From the NCBI GenBank assembly GCA_003952965.2, contig CM025852.1:18112571-18176570 (forward strand): DNA of 64,000 bases, written 5' to 3'. The notes under the pieces are model-generated. The model was not told the origin of the DNA, searched no databases, and saw nothing but the letters and a program-made list of their open reading frames with translations. The translations under genes were made by a program, and so were the position numbers. Shown in pieces: positions 33,128 to 45,778 of this stretch (positions are counted from its first letter, which is position 1; every line of letters starts with the position of its first letter). Source of the stretch: Morella rubra. Taxonomy: Eukaryota > Streptophyta > Magnoliopsida > Fagales > Myricaceae.

Positions 33128-35398
33128 CTTCAACCCCTGACTTGGAGGTGCGAGATACAAACAATTGCCTCCTATTGGCCTTAAGAGAAGCCAATGGAAC
33201 TGTATCATCTACCTCAGGAGGATTGACAAAATTTGAGAGATAAGGCTAAACTCAAACACCAACTGGACCAAAAGAAGAGCTAAATTTTTTATTTGAGCTT
33301 TCATCAATAATCAAGGGAGGGCCTTTGCGTTTCCCTAGCTCAGCAGAAACTACTTGGCAATGGGTCAAATCACACTAAGTGGAAGGAAGAGGATCTCCCG
33401 CAGACTCCCAACTCCTCCAAGTGGACACCCAGATAAGACCCTAAAGAGTCCATTAAGGTGTTGTTCTCCACCTTCAAAATTTTTATCCAAATTAAAAAAT
33501 TAAAAAATAATCTCTCTTTCTTTTTTAATTTATTTATTTTTATTATAATATTCATTTAAATCTTCTTTCTCTTTTATTTTTTCATCAAATTCTATAAAAT
33601 ATCTTTACTTTTTCACAAACCCTAAAACTCTCAAAATTCTATCTCCAAAATTTCCATTCCAGAGCATCGTCTAAATGGAGGAGCCCATACAACCTTTTTG
33701 CTCACTGGGATTTGGATCTTGAACCATGACTCAAAAAAGGCGGTTCTGTTTAGTTTGTTGTCAAAATATTTTTATAACTATTTTTTCATCAATTTTAATA
33801 TTTTTTATAAACTCTAATAATTTTTATAATTCTAACGACTTTTTATAAATTCTAACAACTTTTATTAACTTTTTTACAAATTTTAACCATTTTTAACACA
33901 CTTTTCATCTATTTTAAAAAAACCTACGCTATCTCTAAAAAGTATAAATATAAAATTTTATTTTAAAATCAAACCAAATATAACCGAGAATTTTTTTTCT
34001 TATAGGCTCTAGGGCCCACTTCCAAATGGAAGCTTGAAAATACCCGAGAGGTGTCCAGATGCTCAACATGAGAAGCCACGTCTTCATCAGAGTCTGAAAG
34101 GGACAGCAACTGTTGCGTAGGCATAATGTCTCGTCCCGCAGCAGATTCCAGAAGCATTAAATTTTTTCGGCGTTCTGAATTGAGAAATGCTTGGTGTTCT
34201 TCCTGGGTTCTTCCCAGGTTCAAAGAATCCAACAGCTTAGGATCTCTGGATGTGTAGGGCCCACTTCTAAAATGAATCTTGGGCCTTTGGATTCTTTTCA
34301 GAAGAACCTGGGAAGAACCCAGGAAGAACACCAAGCATTTCTCAATTCAGAACGCCGAAAAAATTTAATGCTTCTGGAATCTGCTGCGGGACGAGACATT
34401 ATGCCTACGCAACAGTTGCTGTCCCTTTCAGACTCTGATGAAGACGTGGCTTCTCATGTTGAGCATCTGGACACCTCTCGGGTATTTTCAAGCTTCCATT
34501 TGGAAGTGGGCCCTAGAGCCTATAAGAAAAAAAATTCTCGGTTATATTTGGTTTGATTTTAAAATAAAATTTTATATTTATACTTTTTAGAGATAGCGTA
34601 GGTTTTTTTAAAATAGATGAAAAGTGTGTTAAAAATGGTTAAAATTTGTAAAAAAGTTAATAAAAGTTGTTAGAATTTATAAAAAGTCGTTAGAATTATT
34701 AAAAATTATTAGAGTTTATAAAAAATATTAAAATTGATGAAAAAATAGTTATAAAAATATTTTGACAACAAACTAAACAGAACCGCCTTTTTTGAGTCAT
34801 GGTTCAAGATCCAAATCCCAGTGAGCAAAAAGGTTGTATGGGCTCCTCCATTTAGACGATGCTCTGGAATGGAAATTTTGGAGATAGAATTTTTGAGAGT
34901 TTTAGGGTTTGTGAAAAAGTAAAGATATTTTATAGAATTTGATGAAAAAATAAAGAGAAAGAAGATTTAAATGAATATTATAATAAAAATAAATAAATTA
35001 AAAAAGAAAGAGAGATTATTTTTTAATTTTTTAATTTGGATAAAAATTTTGAAGGTGGAGAACAACACCTTAATGGACTCTTTAGGGTCTTATCTGGGTG
35101 TCCACTTGGAGGAGTTGGGAGTCTGCGGGAGATCCTCTTCCTTCCACTTAGTGTGATTTGACCCATTGCCAAGTAGTTTCTGCTGAGCTAGGGAAACGCA
35201 AAGGCCCTCCCTTGATTATTGATGAAAGCTCAAATAAAAAATTTAGCTCTTCTTTTGGTCCAGTTGGTGTTTGAGTTTAGCCTTATCTCTCAAATTTTGT
35301 CAATCCTCCTGAGGTAGATGATACAGTTCCATTGGCTTCTCTTAAGGCCAATAGGAGGCAATTGTTTGTATCTCGCACCTCCAAGTCAGGGGTTGAAG
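33128..35398. repeat. 2.3-kb near-perfect palindrome
   Basis: Left arm 33128-34227 and right arm 34299-35398 are inverted copies about the centre 34263. The same 61-residue frame reads at 33555-33370 minus and 34971-35156 plus. The arms include LINE sequence (33128-33400), an AT-rich non-LINE segment (33400-33990) and LINE ORF sequence again (34010-34225). The roughly 70-bp centre is itself partly self-complementary (aaagaatcca ... tggattcttt). Because both arms hold LINE sequence with the same boundaries, this is an inverted duplication of the locus rather than a simple foldback transposon. Confidence 0.9.
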
Positions 35399-35795
35399 TA
35401 TAAATATAAAATTTTATTTTAAAATCAAACCAAATATAACCGAGAATGGCTCTAGGGCCCAGTTCCAAATGGAAGCTTGAAAATACCCGAGAGGTGTCCA
35501 GATGCTCAACATGAGAAGCCACGTCTTCATCAGAGTCTGAAAGGGACAGCAACTGTTGCGTAGGCATAATGTCTCGTCCCGCAGCAGATTCCAGAAGCAT
35601 TAAATTTTTTCGGCGTTCTGAATTGAGAAATGCTTGGTGTTCTTCCTGGGTTTTCCCAGGTTCTTCTGAAAAGAATCCAAAGGCCCAAGATTCATTTTAG
35701 AAGTGGGCCCTACACATCCAGAGATCCTAAGCTGTTGGATTCTTCCCAAGAAGAACCTGGGAAGAACCCAGGAAGAACACCAAGCATTTCCCTTC
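35399..35795 (-). repeat. third, partial copy of the palindrome arm
   Basis: Direct copy of 33943-about 34335, joined to the right arm at a 3-4-bp overlap (aag/agta). Its small centre (about 35655-35745) lies in the opposite orientation to that of the palindrome. It lacks a short T-rich stretch present at 33991-34003. After 35795 the LINE resumes. Confidence 0.8.
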
Positions 35796-36062
35796 TGAAT
35801 TAGCTTCTTGCAAAAGATTTGGTGGAGACCGAGAAAATCCCTCGTGATCCATGCCATCTGGCGCCTCCTGATTAGACGCAGAGATTGGGTAAGTGAGTGA
35901 GTTCCTGGCCACGCAGGAGGCCTGTGGCAGTAGTGGATTCCGTCAACTTACCCCGATGGGGCGACGTTTCCAGTGACATCTCCGGCAAACAGCCCCCAAA
36001 ATCACCCCATGCTTTTGAGGAGTGAAACCCAACAGAGGAACGGGTGGAATATTAACATGAGG

Positions 36063-36713
36063 CTAGACAGACTGAATGGATTGGTTGTTCCAAGTCAAAC
36101 TTTTTTGCAGATCCGATTGGCCTAAAACCGACTTGCCTTTGACAAACTGGCGATCCTGTCCAGAATGCATCACCACATGGGTTTTTGGAGGCCTGCGATG
36201 AAGCATCGATTTAGCACGCATACGAGGTCCAAACATTGAAGCCTCTTTAATGATCTCGTTCTTCGGACACAGATGAATAACATGGCCTATTCGGCCACAA
36301 AGATAACAAAAATCATCAAGGTTTTCATATTTAAACTGGACCCAAAGTGCTGGAAAATGCCGCCGAGGGACTGCAAAACCTGCAACCAATGGTTTAGATA
36401 AGTCTAATTCAACATGTAGCCGCAAAAAAGGCCGTTTAGCAACATCAGCATAATCAGTAGATTCAATTTCCAACAATTTTCCAAGCTTCAAACCGATAAA
36501 CTTTGCATTAACTTCTCTCATCCTGTTTCTCGGCATTCCATGCACTTGCACCCAGAAGGGTATAGATTGAAACTCAACTTCCGAGAATGTCATTTCAGGC
36601 TCCCATGGTTTTAGCACTAAAAACTGGCTTCGGATGTTCCACGGGCCCATTTTAAGAACCATATCCCGATCAGATTCACTAACAAAATGGAAGAGAAACA
36701 AGTTGGTATCCAC
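36063..36713 (-). pseudogene. LINE DUF4283/zinc-knuckle protein (5' ORF)
   Basis: 217-codon open frame: FLFHFVSESDRDMVLKMGPW and FLVLKPWEPEM (DUF4283), FWVQVHGMPRNRM, then an intact CCHC knuckle, CYLCGRIGHVIHLC. This is the nucleic-acid-binding N-terminal protein of plant L1 elements. The sequence upstream to 37256 is CT-rich on the minus strand and is probably the 5' untranslated region. Confidence 0.82.
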
Positions 36714-39285
36714 TTAATCCACCAAGAATTCAGATATAGCACTCCAAGTTGCCTTCAAGATAGGCTGGACAATATTCAGGAAGAACGATCTCAAAGACAG
36801 GATTTTTCCAACTAGGGATGGGGAGGAATCAGACACCCCTTCCACCAACTCAGGGGATTACAGAGAGTGAAAAACATCCCAACCAAGAGATTCTCCTTCT
36901 TGGTAAGTTCAGCAATGTCAAAGGAATCAACATTCATTAAGAAACAAGAGGAAAGGAAAACATAAAGACCATAATCACCAATGGAGGAAGAGAAGAGAAC
37001 GAAAGAGGAAAGGAAAACAAGCACAAGAGAGAGAAAAAGGAGTCAAAGCTCGGGAAAGAAACGGAAAGAAAGGAAGGAGGAAGAAAGGAACCAAGCAAAC
37101 TTTCAAGATCACCCAAGGCAGAGTAAAAAGGACAAGAAAAGGGAGAGGGAGAGACAGAAAGGGAGGAGGAGGACAAAAGAAAGAGCGGTAGTGCGTCAGG
37201 GAGAAAGGATAAACCCTAGAGAGAACCTCACGCGAGGAGGAAGGAGAGGTTAGAATCTAGACGGGTTCAGTTACTATGCGAATGATTATTGTGTGAGTGT
37301 GTGAGTGGACGGCTCAGATTAAAAAAGAAAAATCTGATGGCTGAAACAATGTCATCTCATTTAATGAAACCGACCCATGAACCCAACCCATATTATGTGA
37401 ACACACCCGTTTTTTAACCTGCACCTGTTCTTCCTTTAATCCTCTCTGCTTCGCGCGATCTCTCTCTCCAAAATCGATGTGCTCTCTCTCCAAAATCGAC
37501 ATGCTCTTTCTCTCTCTCTCTATATCCACTACAAAAAAAAGGATACAACAGCGGTCGTAAAACTACTGGCAAAAGCCCAAAAAACGCCGCTAAAATTTTA
37601 CCGGCATTTTCCGACCGCTGTCTTTTTTCTATCGGGAAAAGTCTTTAACAACATTTTTCATAAACGTTAGTGATTCCCTACCTTTTAACAGCAGTCTTTT
37701 AACGGCGTTTTCAAACCGCTGGTAATTCCCCAGCTCACAACAACGATTTTTTAGCGACGTTTTAAAAAAACGCTGGCGTTTCCCCGTTTATAGCAGGGTT
37801 TTTAAAAACGCTGGCAATTCTCTTGATTTTTAACATCAGTTTTTTAGCGACATTTTAGAAAAGCACTGGCATTTCCCCGCTTATAGCAGCATTTGTATAA
37901 AAAACTAGCGTTTGTCCTGATTTACAACAACATTTTTTTAGCGACATTTTTAAAAAGCGATGGCATTTCCAAACTTATAACAATGGTTTTTTAACAACAT
38001 TTGTATAAAACGCTAGCGTTTGTCCTGGTTTACAACTTTTTTTAGTGATGTTTTTAAAACTGCTAGCATAGGCCAAAAAGATGCTCGTTTTTTTAGACCA
38101 AAAGTGCAATCGTGCAACCACTGACCACCACTAAAAGTCTGTGCCAGTTTTTTTTTTTTTTGCAATGTGCTAGCATTTTTAAAAACAACACTAATTTTTT
38201 CCTATATTTTCTTATATATGCTTTTTTAATCAATAATACAAATTTATTTTAATAACCATAATTCATTGGATGTAAAAACTTAAAGAACAAGGATAATAAA
38301 ACAAAATATACTTCATCATTGATTAATAATATTTTACAACAAATACAAGAATCTCTACAAGTAATCTAAAAAGTAACAAGTTTCTAATATAAAATAACAA
38401 TAAACAAGGACAAACTAAAATATTCAAATACAACACAATAAGCAAGAACCAATTAAAATCTTCTCCTTTCATACATCAACATCCTCTTGAATTCTTGTAA
38501 TTGAAAACAAATATCACATGAGAAATAAACAAAATATTGGACTTATTTCTGGACAATTAAGCTCAAAGTCTATAGGACGTAATTAGCAGTTCTCTACAAT
38601 CTAATGAAACCAAAATCTAGAAGTAGAAAAACATGAAATTCAGAATCAGGCAATAGGTTTCCAGAAAAGCAGCAGCCAAGTACGAGTTTCAATTAGTCAT
38701 AAGAATAGGAAGAAGAGTATTTATATATTCTACCGGACACATGCCTAGAAAAAGCAGAGTTGCTTCCGAGCAGGTGAGGTAGTTTTCGAAAACATAGCCA
38801 GATGTTAGATGCTTTCTCCTATATGGTCCCTCATAGAAACAAATATAACAAATAGTTGGACCTTTGCTGGCGCTCAGTTTCTAGTGCAATAGCTACCAAA
38901 AAATTTGCATCATTCTATTGGCAGAAGAAAATGCCAATGAACCATTGGAACAAGATATCGCAATTGAAATTTTTTTTTTCAGCTAGTTATTAACAACACA
39001 AGGAGGATGTTAAAATAATGATGTCAAAGTCCCCTCTAAGTCCAACTTTATACATCAATGTCTACATGAAGAGAAAACAAACATAACTGTATATAAAATA
39101 TCACTCCATTGTAATAAATTTGGAGACCTAAAAGTGTCTCTGCACAGTTTTCACCTTCAATGGGGAAATAACTAACACAGGACTAGCTAAACGGATCCTA
39201 AATAAGAGGAGGATCAAAGAGAAGACCAAGACACTAACAGCTGCAAACATCTGCACATACTAAAGAGTAAAAGAATAAGAAGCAC

Positions 39286-39740
39286 CTTTCATAGCCAAGA
39301 CCTTCCAGTATGAGCGACATAAAGTCCTAAAATTTGATGGGTTCCATATTGGTAACAAAATATGCCTGCAAAAAATGAATCTCCATTCAGCAAAGAAAGC
39401 CAGAACAAGTTATGATATCCTAGCTTGATATGTCATTTATTTGTGTGTTCTTTAGTTTGTCCTTACTAGGAGACATGCCAACTGAACTTCAAAGCATGGA
39501 CCTGCAATTTGTAAAGCAATGCTACAAAACCTCGCCCTGACTCCAAATCTTGCCCATAAAACTGTTGGATTTGAAAGTTGGAGGAAGCTATGAAAGAATC
39601 AATCAACCTACCCTGCAGCTTTTTCTGCAACCATCCCTTCTGATGCTAGAGCTCTCTCAGCACAAATATGGGCATGTGCGACATTTTTAACGTAAATGAA
39701 GTCATAAATGTTGTTGCCATCTTCAATAATGTACCGATAA
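39286..39740 (-). pseudogene. captured fragment of a sterol 3-beta-HSD/C4-decarboxylase gene
   Basis: Exon pieces on the minus strand: about 39740-39612 (IIEDGNNIYDFIYVKNVAHA, then HICAERALAS and AAG before a donor) and 39365-39286 (AYFVTNMEPIKF, stop, DFMSLILEGLGYER before a donor). The text and the intron position match the plant 3-beta-hydroxysteroid dehydrogenase/decarboxylase of sterol C4 demethylation. The in-frame TAG replaces an expected Trp. Only a small middle part of the gene is present. Confidence 0.75.
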
Positions 39741-40979
39741 TTCAAAAAAATAAAAACCAATATTAGGTTTTATTGATAACATTCTACACCACCAAAAATG
39801 TTAAGAAAGTCCACAAAAGATGACAAGAATCAGCTTTTCCCAACCTGTCCCACAAAAGATGACAAGAAGGCATAGTTCTCCACTAATCAACCTCGAACAA
39901 AATTCTCAACTCTCCATTGTCAAAAAAGCATAGTTCAGGTATGTCCCATCAATTTGGCCAAATATGTTGCAAAATATTATACCAAGCATAGTGGTTCATC
40001 CAACGCAAGAATGATCACTACATTTGGCAGCAGGGGATCAAAACTGATCTGAAAGTGGGTATGGATAGAATTAAGGCAAAGGTACATAATTTTCTACAGA
40101 AAGAGACACCAATCTCATCCATTTATAGACCTCAAAGGCTCGAACTGCATGCAACCTCATACAGAAAGTAAATAATGACTCAAGAAGAAGATAGAAGACT
40201 TAATTCATACAGACTCAAACAGAAAGTCAAGTTCTTTATTTACAAAACCAAAAGAAATTATCTAGATCGGAACCAACCTTTGACTCTTGAGGCTCCTTGC
40301 ACATTGCTTTCTGCATAATTATAACAACAGCAATTAGTGTTGTACTGTATTAGAAACTGTAAGATCATCAAATATGCAGAATCTACAACATTCACCACAT
40401 AATCACATCAAACTTCATATGCTATATGGAAGCATTAGTTCCATGGCTAAACGCTAGGTTGAGGCATTTACACTTTGCAACACATTGCACTCAAAACATG
40501 CTACTTTATAAAGCTTCGATTGTCTAAAATGCTATTCAATGAACATTTTTGTGCCTATAGATTATGTCCAGGTCTTATAACATGGTTTATCGTGTAGAGA
40601 TCACATCAGAAAAGGCGAAAGCTTCTTAACCTTCTAGAAAGCTTTAAGATTAGAATGGAAGCTCCTCGCAACTATACTTCCTGCAACCTTCGTTGGGACA
40701 TCTATGGCAAATACTAACCTTCTAGTTTTTTTAGTTCACGGTGAACATAGGCAACTCGACTTCAAATACTTCTGCAGAAAATTTTCATTTTTTGTTTAAA
40801 CCTTCCATTATTCATCCTTCGACAATTTTAAAGTAAGCAACCTCAAACTTCGTTTTCAGAGGAACCTGAGAAAAAACCAATTAGTTGATAATTTTATAGC
40901 ATTTTTTCACGTTTTCATTGTCATCTGACTTTACAGTTAAATGAATTACTGAGCTTGTAATATAAGAACGAAAGCCAGT

Positions 40980-41180
40980 AAGTAAGAAGGAACATACCAA
41001 ACTCGACTTAACTTTCTCCACAAATTCACTTTTCTTGAACCCACCGAAAATCTTGGTTGGCTTTTCGAATTCTTTCAGCCTCGTCTTCAACGCCCGAATT
41101 GTCTCCCAATCCCTAGACTGCGATTCCTCACCTTCTCCCTCCCCTTTCCACTTCCCCCAAAACTCTAAACTTCACAATTT
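40980..41180 (-). pseudogene. captured exon of unidentified origin in CACTA-2
   Basis: The minus strand has an open exon with ETIRALKTRLKEFEKPTKIF and GGFKKSEFVEKVKSSL, ended by a GTATGT donor near 40996. The composition looks like a host gene, and a CT-rich 5' leader lies at 41190-41330 (plus GA-rich). I do not recognise the family. Confidence 0.4.
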
Positions 41181-41479
41181 GAGACAGGCCGTGAGAGACA
41201 GGGAGAGAAGAAAGGACAACCTCTGTGCGAGAGAGTGTTTGATGAAGAGGAAGTGGGAGGGATTTCGATCGGAGAATAAAAGAGGAAGAGGGAGGGAGAG
41301 ATTCCGGTGCAGGCGCACGCGGGAAATGAAAATGAAAATGAAACGCACGTTTTGCTTTTCATTTCTTTTATATTTTCTTTTCTTTTCATTTCCTTTATAT
41401 TTTGTTTTCTTTTATTTTTTTTATTTTATTTTGATTTATATAACGTTCTTTTATTCTGGTAAAATAAAATTGTAAAGCT

Positions 41480-42325
41480 ACATAAGCAGCTGATGTGTCA
41501 TAATAGTGTTATATATATATTACTAATTATTTAAAATATATATGCTCATTATAAAGTATGATAATAGATGTTTTCTAAACTATACAATAATGATTTCATT
41601 GGTATTGAATTAACCAAATAATTTTTTTAGGTTGTGCTTATGTATAGAAGGTTTATTCACTCTTACGATATTTTTTATGTCTTTCCATGATGGATAGAAC
41701 GAACTTAAATAAAGTCGATTAACATGGGTTAACAACTATTGGATTATCTTAATGACATACAAGTGTTTCTTTCACTTATTACTTATATAAATATGCATAT
41801 ACTTATACTTCATTTTTTCAAAATCTTGTTTTATTATATAATAAATTGAGTCACAATACATGTGGGTACACTTATATACTTATACATATCACATTGTAGT
41901 AAAAAAAATTCCAGGTACAATATATAACATTGTTGTCACAATAATTATATATATTATACTATATATATACATATATACACACACACATGATATGTGCTAA
42001 TTAATCTAAGTACTTAATATGTATGTACCTACCGAATGACTAAATCGTAGCCTCTAAGATCATAAATTAAGTTATGTACTTTAATTGCATAAGCTAATCT
42101 CACAATATATTTTTGTTTGAAATTAAATAATATACATGCTCATTATAAGTATGATAATAGATGTTTTCTAAACTATACAATAATGATTTCATTGGTATTG
42201 ATTTAACCAAGTAATTTCTTTTGGTTGTGCTTATGTATAGAAGGTTTATTCAATCTTTACATACTTTGTACATATACTAACATATAATATACAAGTATAA
42301 ATAATTTATAACATCTTTTTTTACC
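41480..42325. repeat. AT-rich CACTA-2 interior with a direct repeat
   Basis: About 130 bp around tgataatagatgttttctaa and gtgcttatgtatagaaggtt occurs twice in the same orientation (about 41545-41670 and 42132-42255). No coding sequence. Confidence 0.6.
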
Positions 42326-43659
42326 GCTGTCATAACAAGCGCCGCTGAAAGTCACCTATAGCGGCGTTAAAAGGGCCGTTGTTAATTTTTTTAAACAGCG
42401 GTCTTTTTAAATGCAGTCACGTAAAATGCCGCTGAAAGTCATCTGTAACGACGCTTTTTATGACCACTGTTAACAAGACCGTTGTTAAATAATTTCATTG
42501 TCATTTAACAGCGGTCTTTTAACGGTAGTCATGAAAAATGCCGCTAAAATTCTTTTGATTTTTAACGGCGGTAAGGGAAATGCCGCGGAAAGTCACATAT
42601 AGCGGCGCTTTTTATGACCGTTGTAAACACGATCGCTATTAAAAACTTCATTGTCTTTTAACAGCAGTCTTTTTAACAGCAGTCACGAAAAAAGTCACCA
42701 TAGGTGACTTATGGCGGCGTTTTTCATAATCGCCGTTAAAACGATCGCTGTTAAAACTCTTTTAACTTTTAACAATGGTCTTTTTAACGACGGTCATTAA
42801 AAGCGCCGCTATAGTGACTTATGTGGCCTTTTTCTTGACCGCCGTTAAAGACCGCTGTTAAAACTCTTTTGACTTTTAACAACGGTTTTTTTAACAGCGG
42901 TCATTAAAAGCGCCGCTATATGTGACTTATGGCGGCGTTTTTCTTGACCGTCGTTAAAAAGACCGCTGTTAAAAGTCAAAAGAGTTTTAACAGTGGTCGT
43001 TTTAACGGCAGTCAAGAAAATGCTACCATAAGTCACCTATAGTGACACTTTTAATGACTGCCATTAAAAAGACCATTGTTAAAGTTAAAAGTCAAAAGAT
43101 TTTTAACAGCGGTCTTTTAACTGCGGTCACCAAAAGTGCCGCTATAGGTGACTTATGGCAGCATTTTTCTTGACCGCCGTTAAAATGACCGCTGTTAAAA
43201 CCCGATTTTTTTGTAGTGATTGCACAACTCTCTCTCCCTCTCTCTATCGCACAGTTCTCTCTCCGTTTCTTTCTCGCACCTCTCTCTCTATCGCACCTCT
43301 CTCTCTCGCACAGGTATTATATTTTTTTTAATTCACTTTTGGTTTGAATTTCATTGAGGACGTCAAGTGCCAGGGTTGATTTAACGTGTAACTTCCATTG
43401 TTAATTCTTGTTGCTTCGGTAATTTTATTTGTTTCCTGTTTATGTAAAATGAACAATTGGCTGTATACTAATTTTTAATGAAAGCAAAAATTGAGGAAAT
43501 TAATGGAGTATAAATGCACGCAGAACTATGGTTGATCTTTCAAGGGGAAGGAGGATTAGTTCCTTGTTGAGTGTTGGCTAATAGAGTTTCCTTGAGGTGA
43601 GCATGGTTTTTTTAATCATGTTTTGGTTTTGTCATGATATATGTAATTCGCTAGGAAGA

Positions 43660-45228
43660 AATTTTAGGTGGTGGATTTCCTTTGGGAAGCCTGGTCATGG
43701 TGATGGAAGATGCAAAAGCGCCTCATCACATGCTTTTTTTGAGGAATTTTATGTCTCAAGGACTTGTTCACAAGCAGCCCCTTCTATATGCCAGTCCATC
43801 GAAAGACCCAAAAGGATTTCTGGGCACTTTGCCTAGCCCGGGTTCATCCAAATATGATAAAGATAAATCTCGTAGTCGTGAGCCTCAAGAGGTGCCCTGC
43901 TTGTTCCCTTCCTTTTCTTGCTTATTTATTTAATTCTGCTTCAGGTGACCGTGATTAATTTCAATAGTGTGTTTGTACAAGTTGCAGGAGGAAGGCTTGA
44001 GAATTGCTTGGCAATATAAGAAATACTTTGGTGAAAATCATTTGAATTCTGACAGTAATAGAGGTAAGTTTGTCTAGGATTGTCTTTTTCATTTTTATTT
44101 TTATTGGTACTCGCAATATGCTAATTTTCTCAATCTAGTTTGTCATCTATACTACTAAACATTGTTTGTAGTGGTTGTAAGGACTTCACAGGTGACACAT
44201 CCGTTTAGGTTTATATTATGTACTGAATCACTCTTCTTGTTACTTATGATGTGTTACAAGTTTGTTAGTATGCAATCATGGAAAGAGCTCATTATGTTAT
44301 AGTCATGCAGATGGTAAGCAAGAGTACTGCAATGACTTCGGCTTGCGGAAGCCCCTAAAAAGGCACTTTCTAAGCAGTCAGCATATAGATTGCATCAGCA
44401 TTCAAGATACTCTAGATCTCTTTACTCTTCGTGACTGTTGTGCTACATTTTTGACTCAATTTCCAAGGTATTGTCTGATTCAATGATCATAATAAATCTA
44501 CTTATGCAAGTTCTCAATTTTGGTACAAGTGTTAATACAGTAGTTTGGCTTCAAGATTGCTTATTGTGTTCATTTTCTACTAGGAATTTGGTTTCCTTTT
44601 TGTGCACCCCTTACGTGAAGGTGGAGAGGAGTTTATAGATTCTAAGCTCAGAACTTGTTTCAATGTTATAGGCCTCATCTAGTGTTTGTTGGGCAATACT
44701 ATTGATAGTACATTAGATTGTGTATGAACAGTTGCTCTCTCAACTAAGTATAGTTCTTTTGATGTTAAAACTCATTTGTGCTTGCTGCTAACTTTCAGTT
44801 ATGTTTCTTGTAGTTCATTTTGTTAGTCACTTGTTGCTTTTTTCTTTGTTTAGTTACTTAAAAAACACTTTAAAGCATCTGTATCTATTTATTTTCAGTG
44901 AGTCTTAAATTCAGTTTCTGTGATGAGAGTACGTGGCTTTTTATGAAACTAATCCTTCCCTTCGGGTATTTCTAGTGGCCCCTACTTATCTGTGTTGTCT
45001 TTTTGATGGTTCAATTCTAACATATGGTTGTCACCTTCTTTATGTGGCATGCCCAGAAATGATGGTAACATTTCCTCTGCTGTTGCATTGCAGGAATGAG
45101 ATATGATTTCCTTCCTTAGATCTTTGAGAAGCATGATCCGGGCTTCTAATGCCGTTGCTTTTGTGACATTTCCACCTTCCCTTCTTTCTCCGTCCTTCTC
45201 TAAACGATGGCAGCACATGGCAGATGTA
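43660..45228 (+). pseudogene. captured Elongator complex subunit 4 (ELP4) gene fragment
   Basis: Exon pieces in order: 43660-about 43890 ([52 protein letters not shown]), 43988-44062 (EEGLRIAWQYKKYFGEN, then gtaagt), about 44312-44467 (KQEYCNDFGLRKPLKRHFLS, IDCISIQDT, then a donor) and about 45055-45228 ([40 protein letters not shown]). This follows the ELP4 protein in order with introns kept, so genomic DNA was captured. The C-terminus is missing and a stop interrupts the last piece (LQE, stop, DMIS). ELP4 belongs to the Elongator tRNA-modifying complex; this copy is not functional. Confidence 0.85.
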
Positions 45229-45778
45229 ATGACTGACGTGTAGACATGTAATGTGGTTTTGTATTTGATTTTGGTTTTGGGAACATTGTAAAGATGTAAT
45301 GACTAACGTCAGTTATGCAGATCTGGTGTTTTTTGGTTTTTACCTATTGGCATTTTATGAGATCACGCTCTTCTCCTTTCCAAACAGGTTACATAACAAC
45401 GTTATTGTCGTGCAACAATAACCAAACAGAATTTAAAGGTTCGTTTTGCTAGAATAACAAAAGAAATTGTACAAAGGACATATATCAAGATATTGAAACT
45501 CAAGTACGACCACAAGCAAAGTTATATCTAAATTGTCTGGTTTATGTCAAATAATACAATTCCTGCAACAAAGTTTAGCTCAAGTAAGGATCTCTACAAC
45601 TCGCCAAGGCTCTTAAATCGTTTACTTGGCGATTCGTCCTCCCGTCCTCTCCTCCTCCTCCTCATCCTGTTCCTCTGTTCCTCTTCCTCGTTGGATGCCT
45701 ACAAAGGAGGAATACACAAATATAAATTTCAATTTCAATTTCAACTCTAAGCATCAAATTAGAAAACATACCTCCAAT

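Larger units (their letters stand above)
37527..43218 (-). mobile_element. CACTA-2 transposon, same family as CACTA-1, carries host gene pieces
   Basis: Starts CACTACAAAAAAAAGG and ends TTTTTTTGTAGTG, with flanking triplets ATC (37524-37526) and ATT (43219-43221), one mismatch. Subterminal arrays of agcggtc/gccgct units lie at 37545-38210 and 42325-43205. Interior blocks match CACTA-1 in reverse, so it lies in the opposite orientation. It inserted in the left terminal repeat of the Mutator element, and the interrupted repeat matches the right terminal repeat on both sides. No transposase is seen. Confidence 0.88.

Noticed and set aside
34191-34556. 121-codon plus-strand frame with no neighbours
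   Set aside because: It is the inverted copy of LINE ORF sequence created by the palindrome, not a separate gene.
36981-37253. 90-codon Lys/Arg/Glu-rich plus-strand frame
   Set aside because: Low-complexity purine-rich complement of the CT-rich LINE 5' region.
44982-45218. 78-codon minus-strand frame
   Set aside because: Antisense to the last captured ELP4 exon piece.
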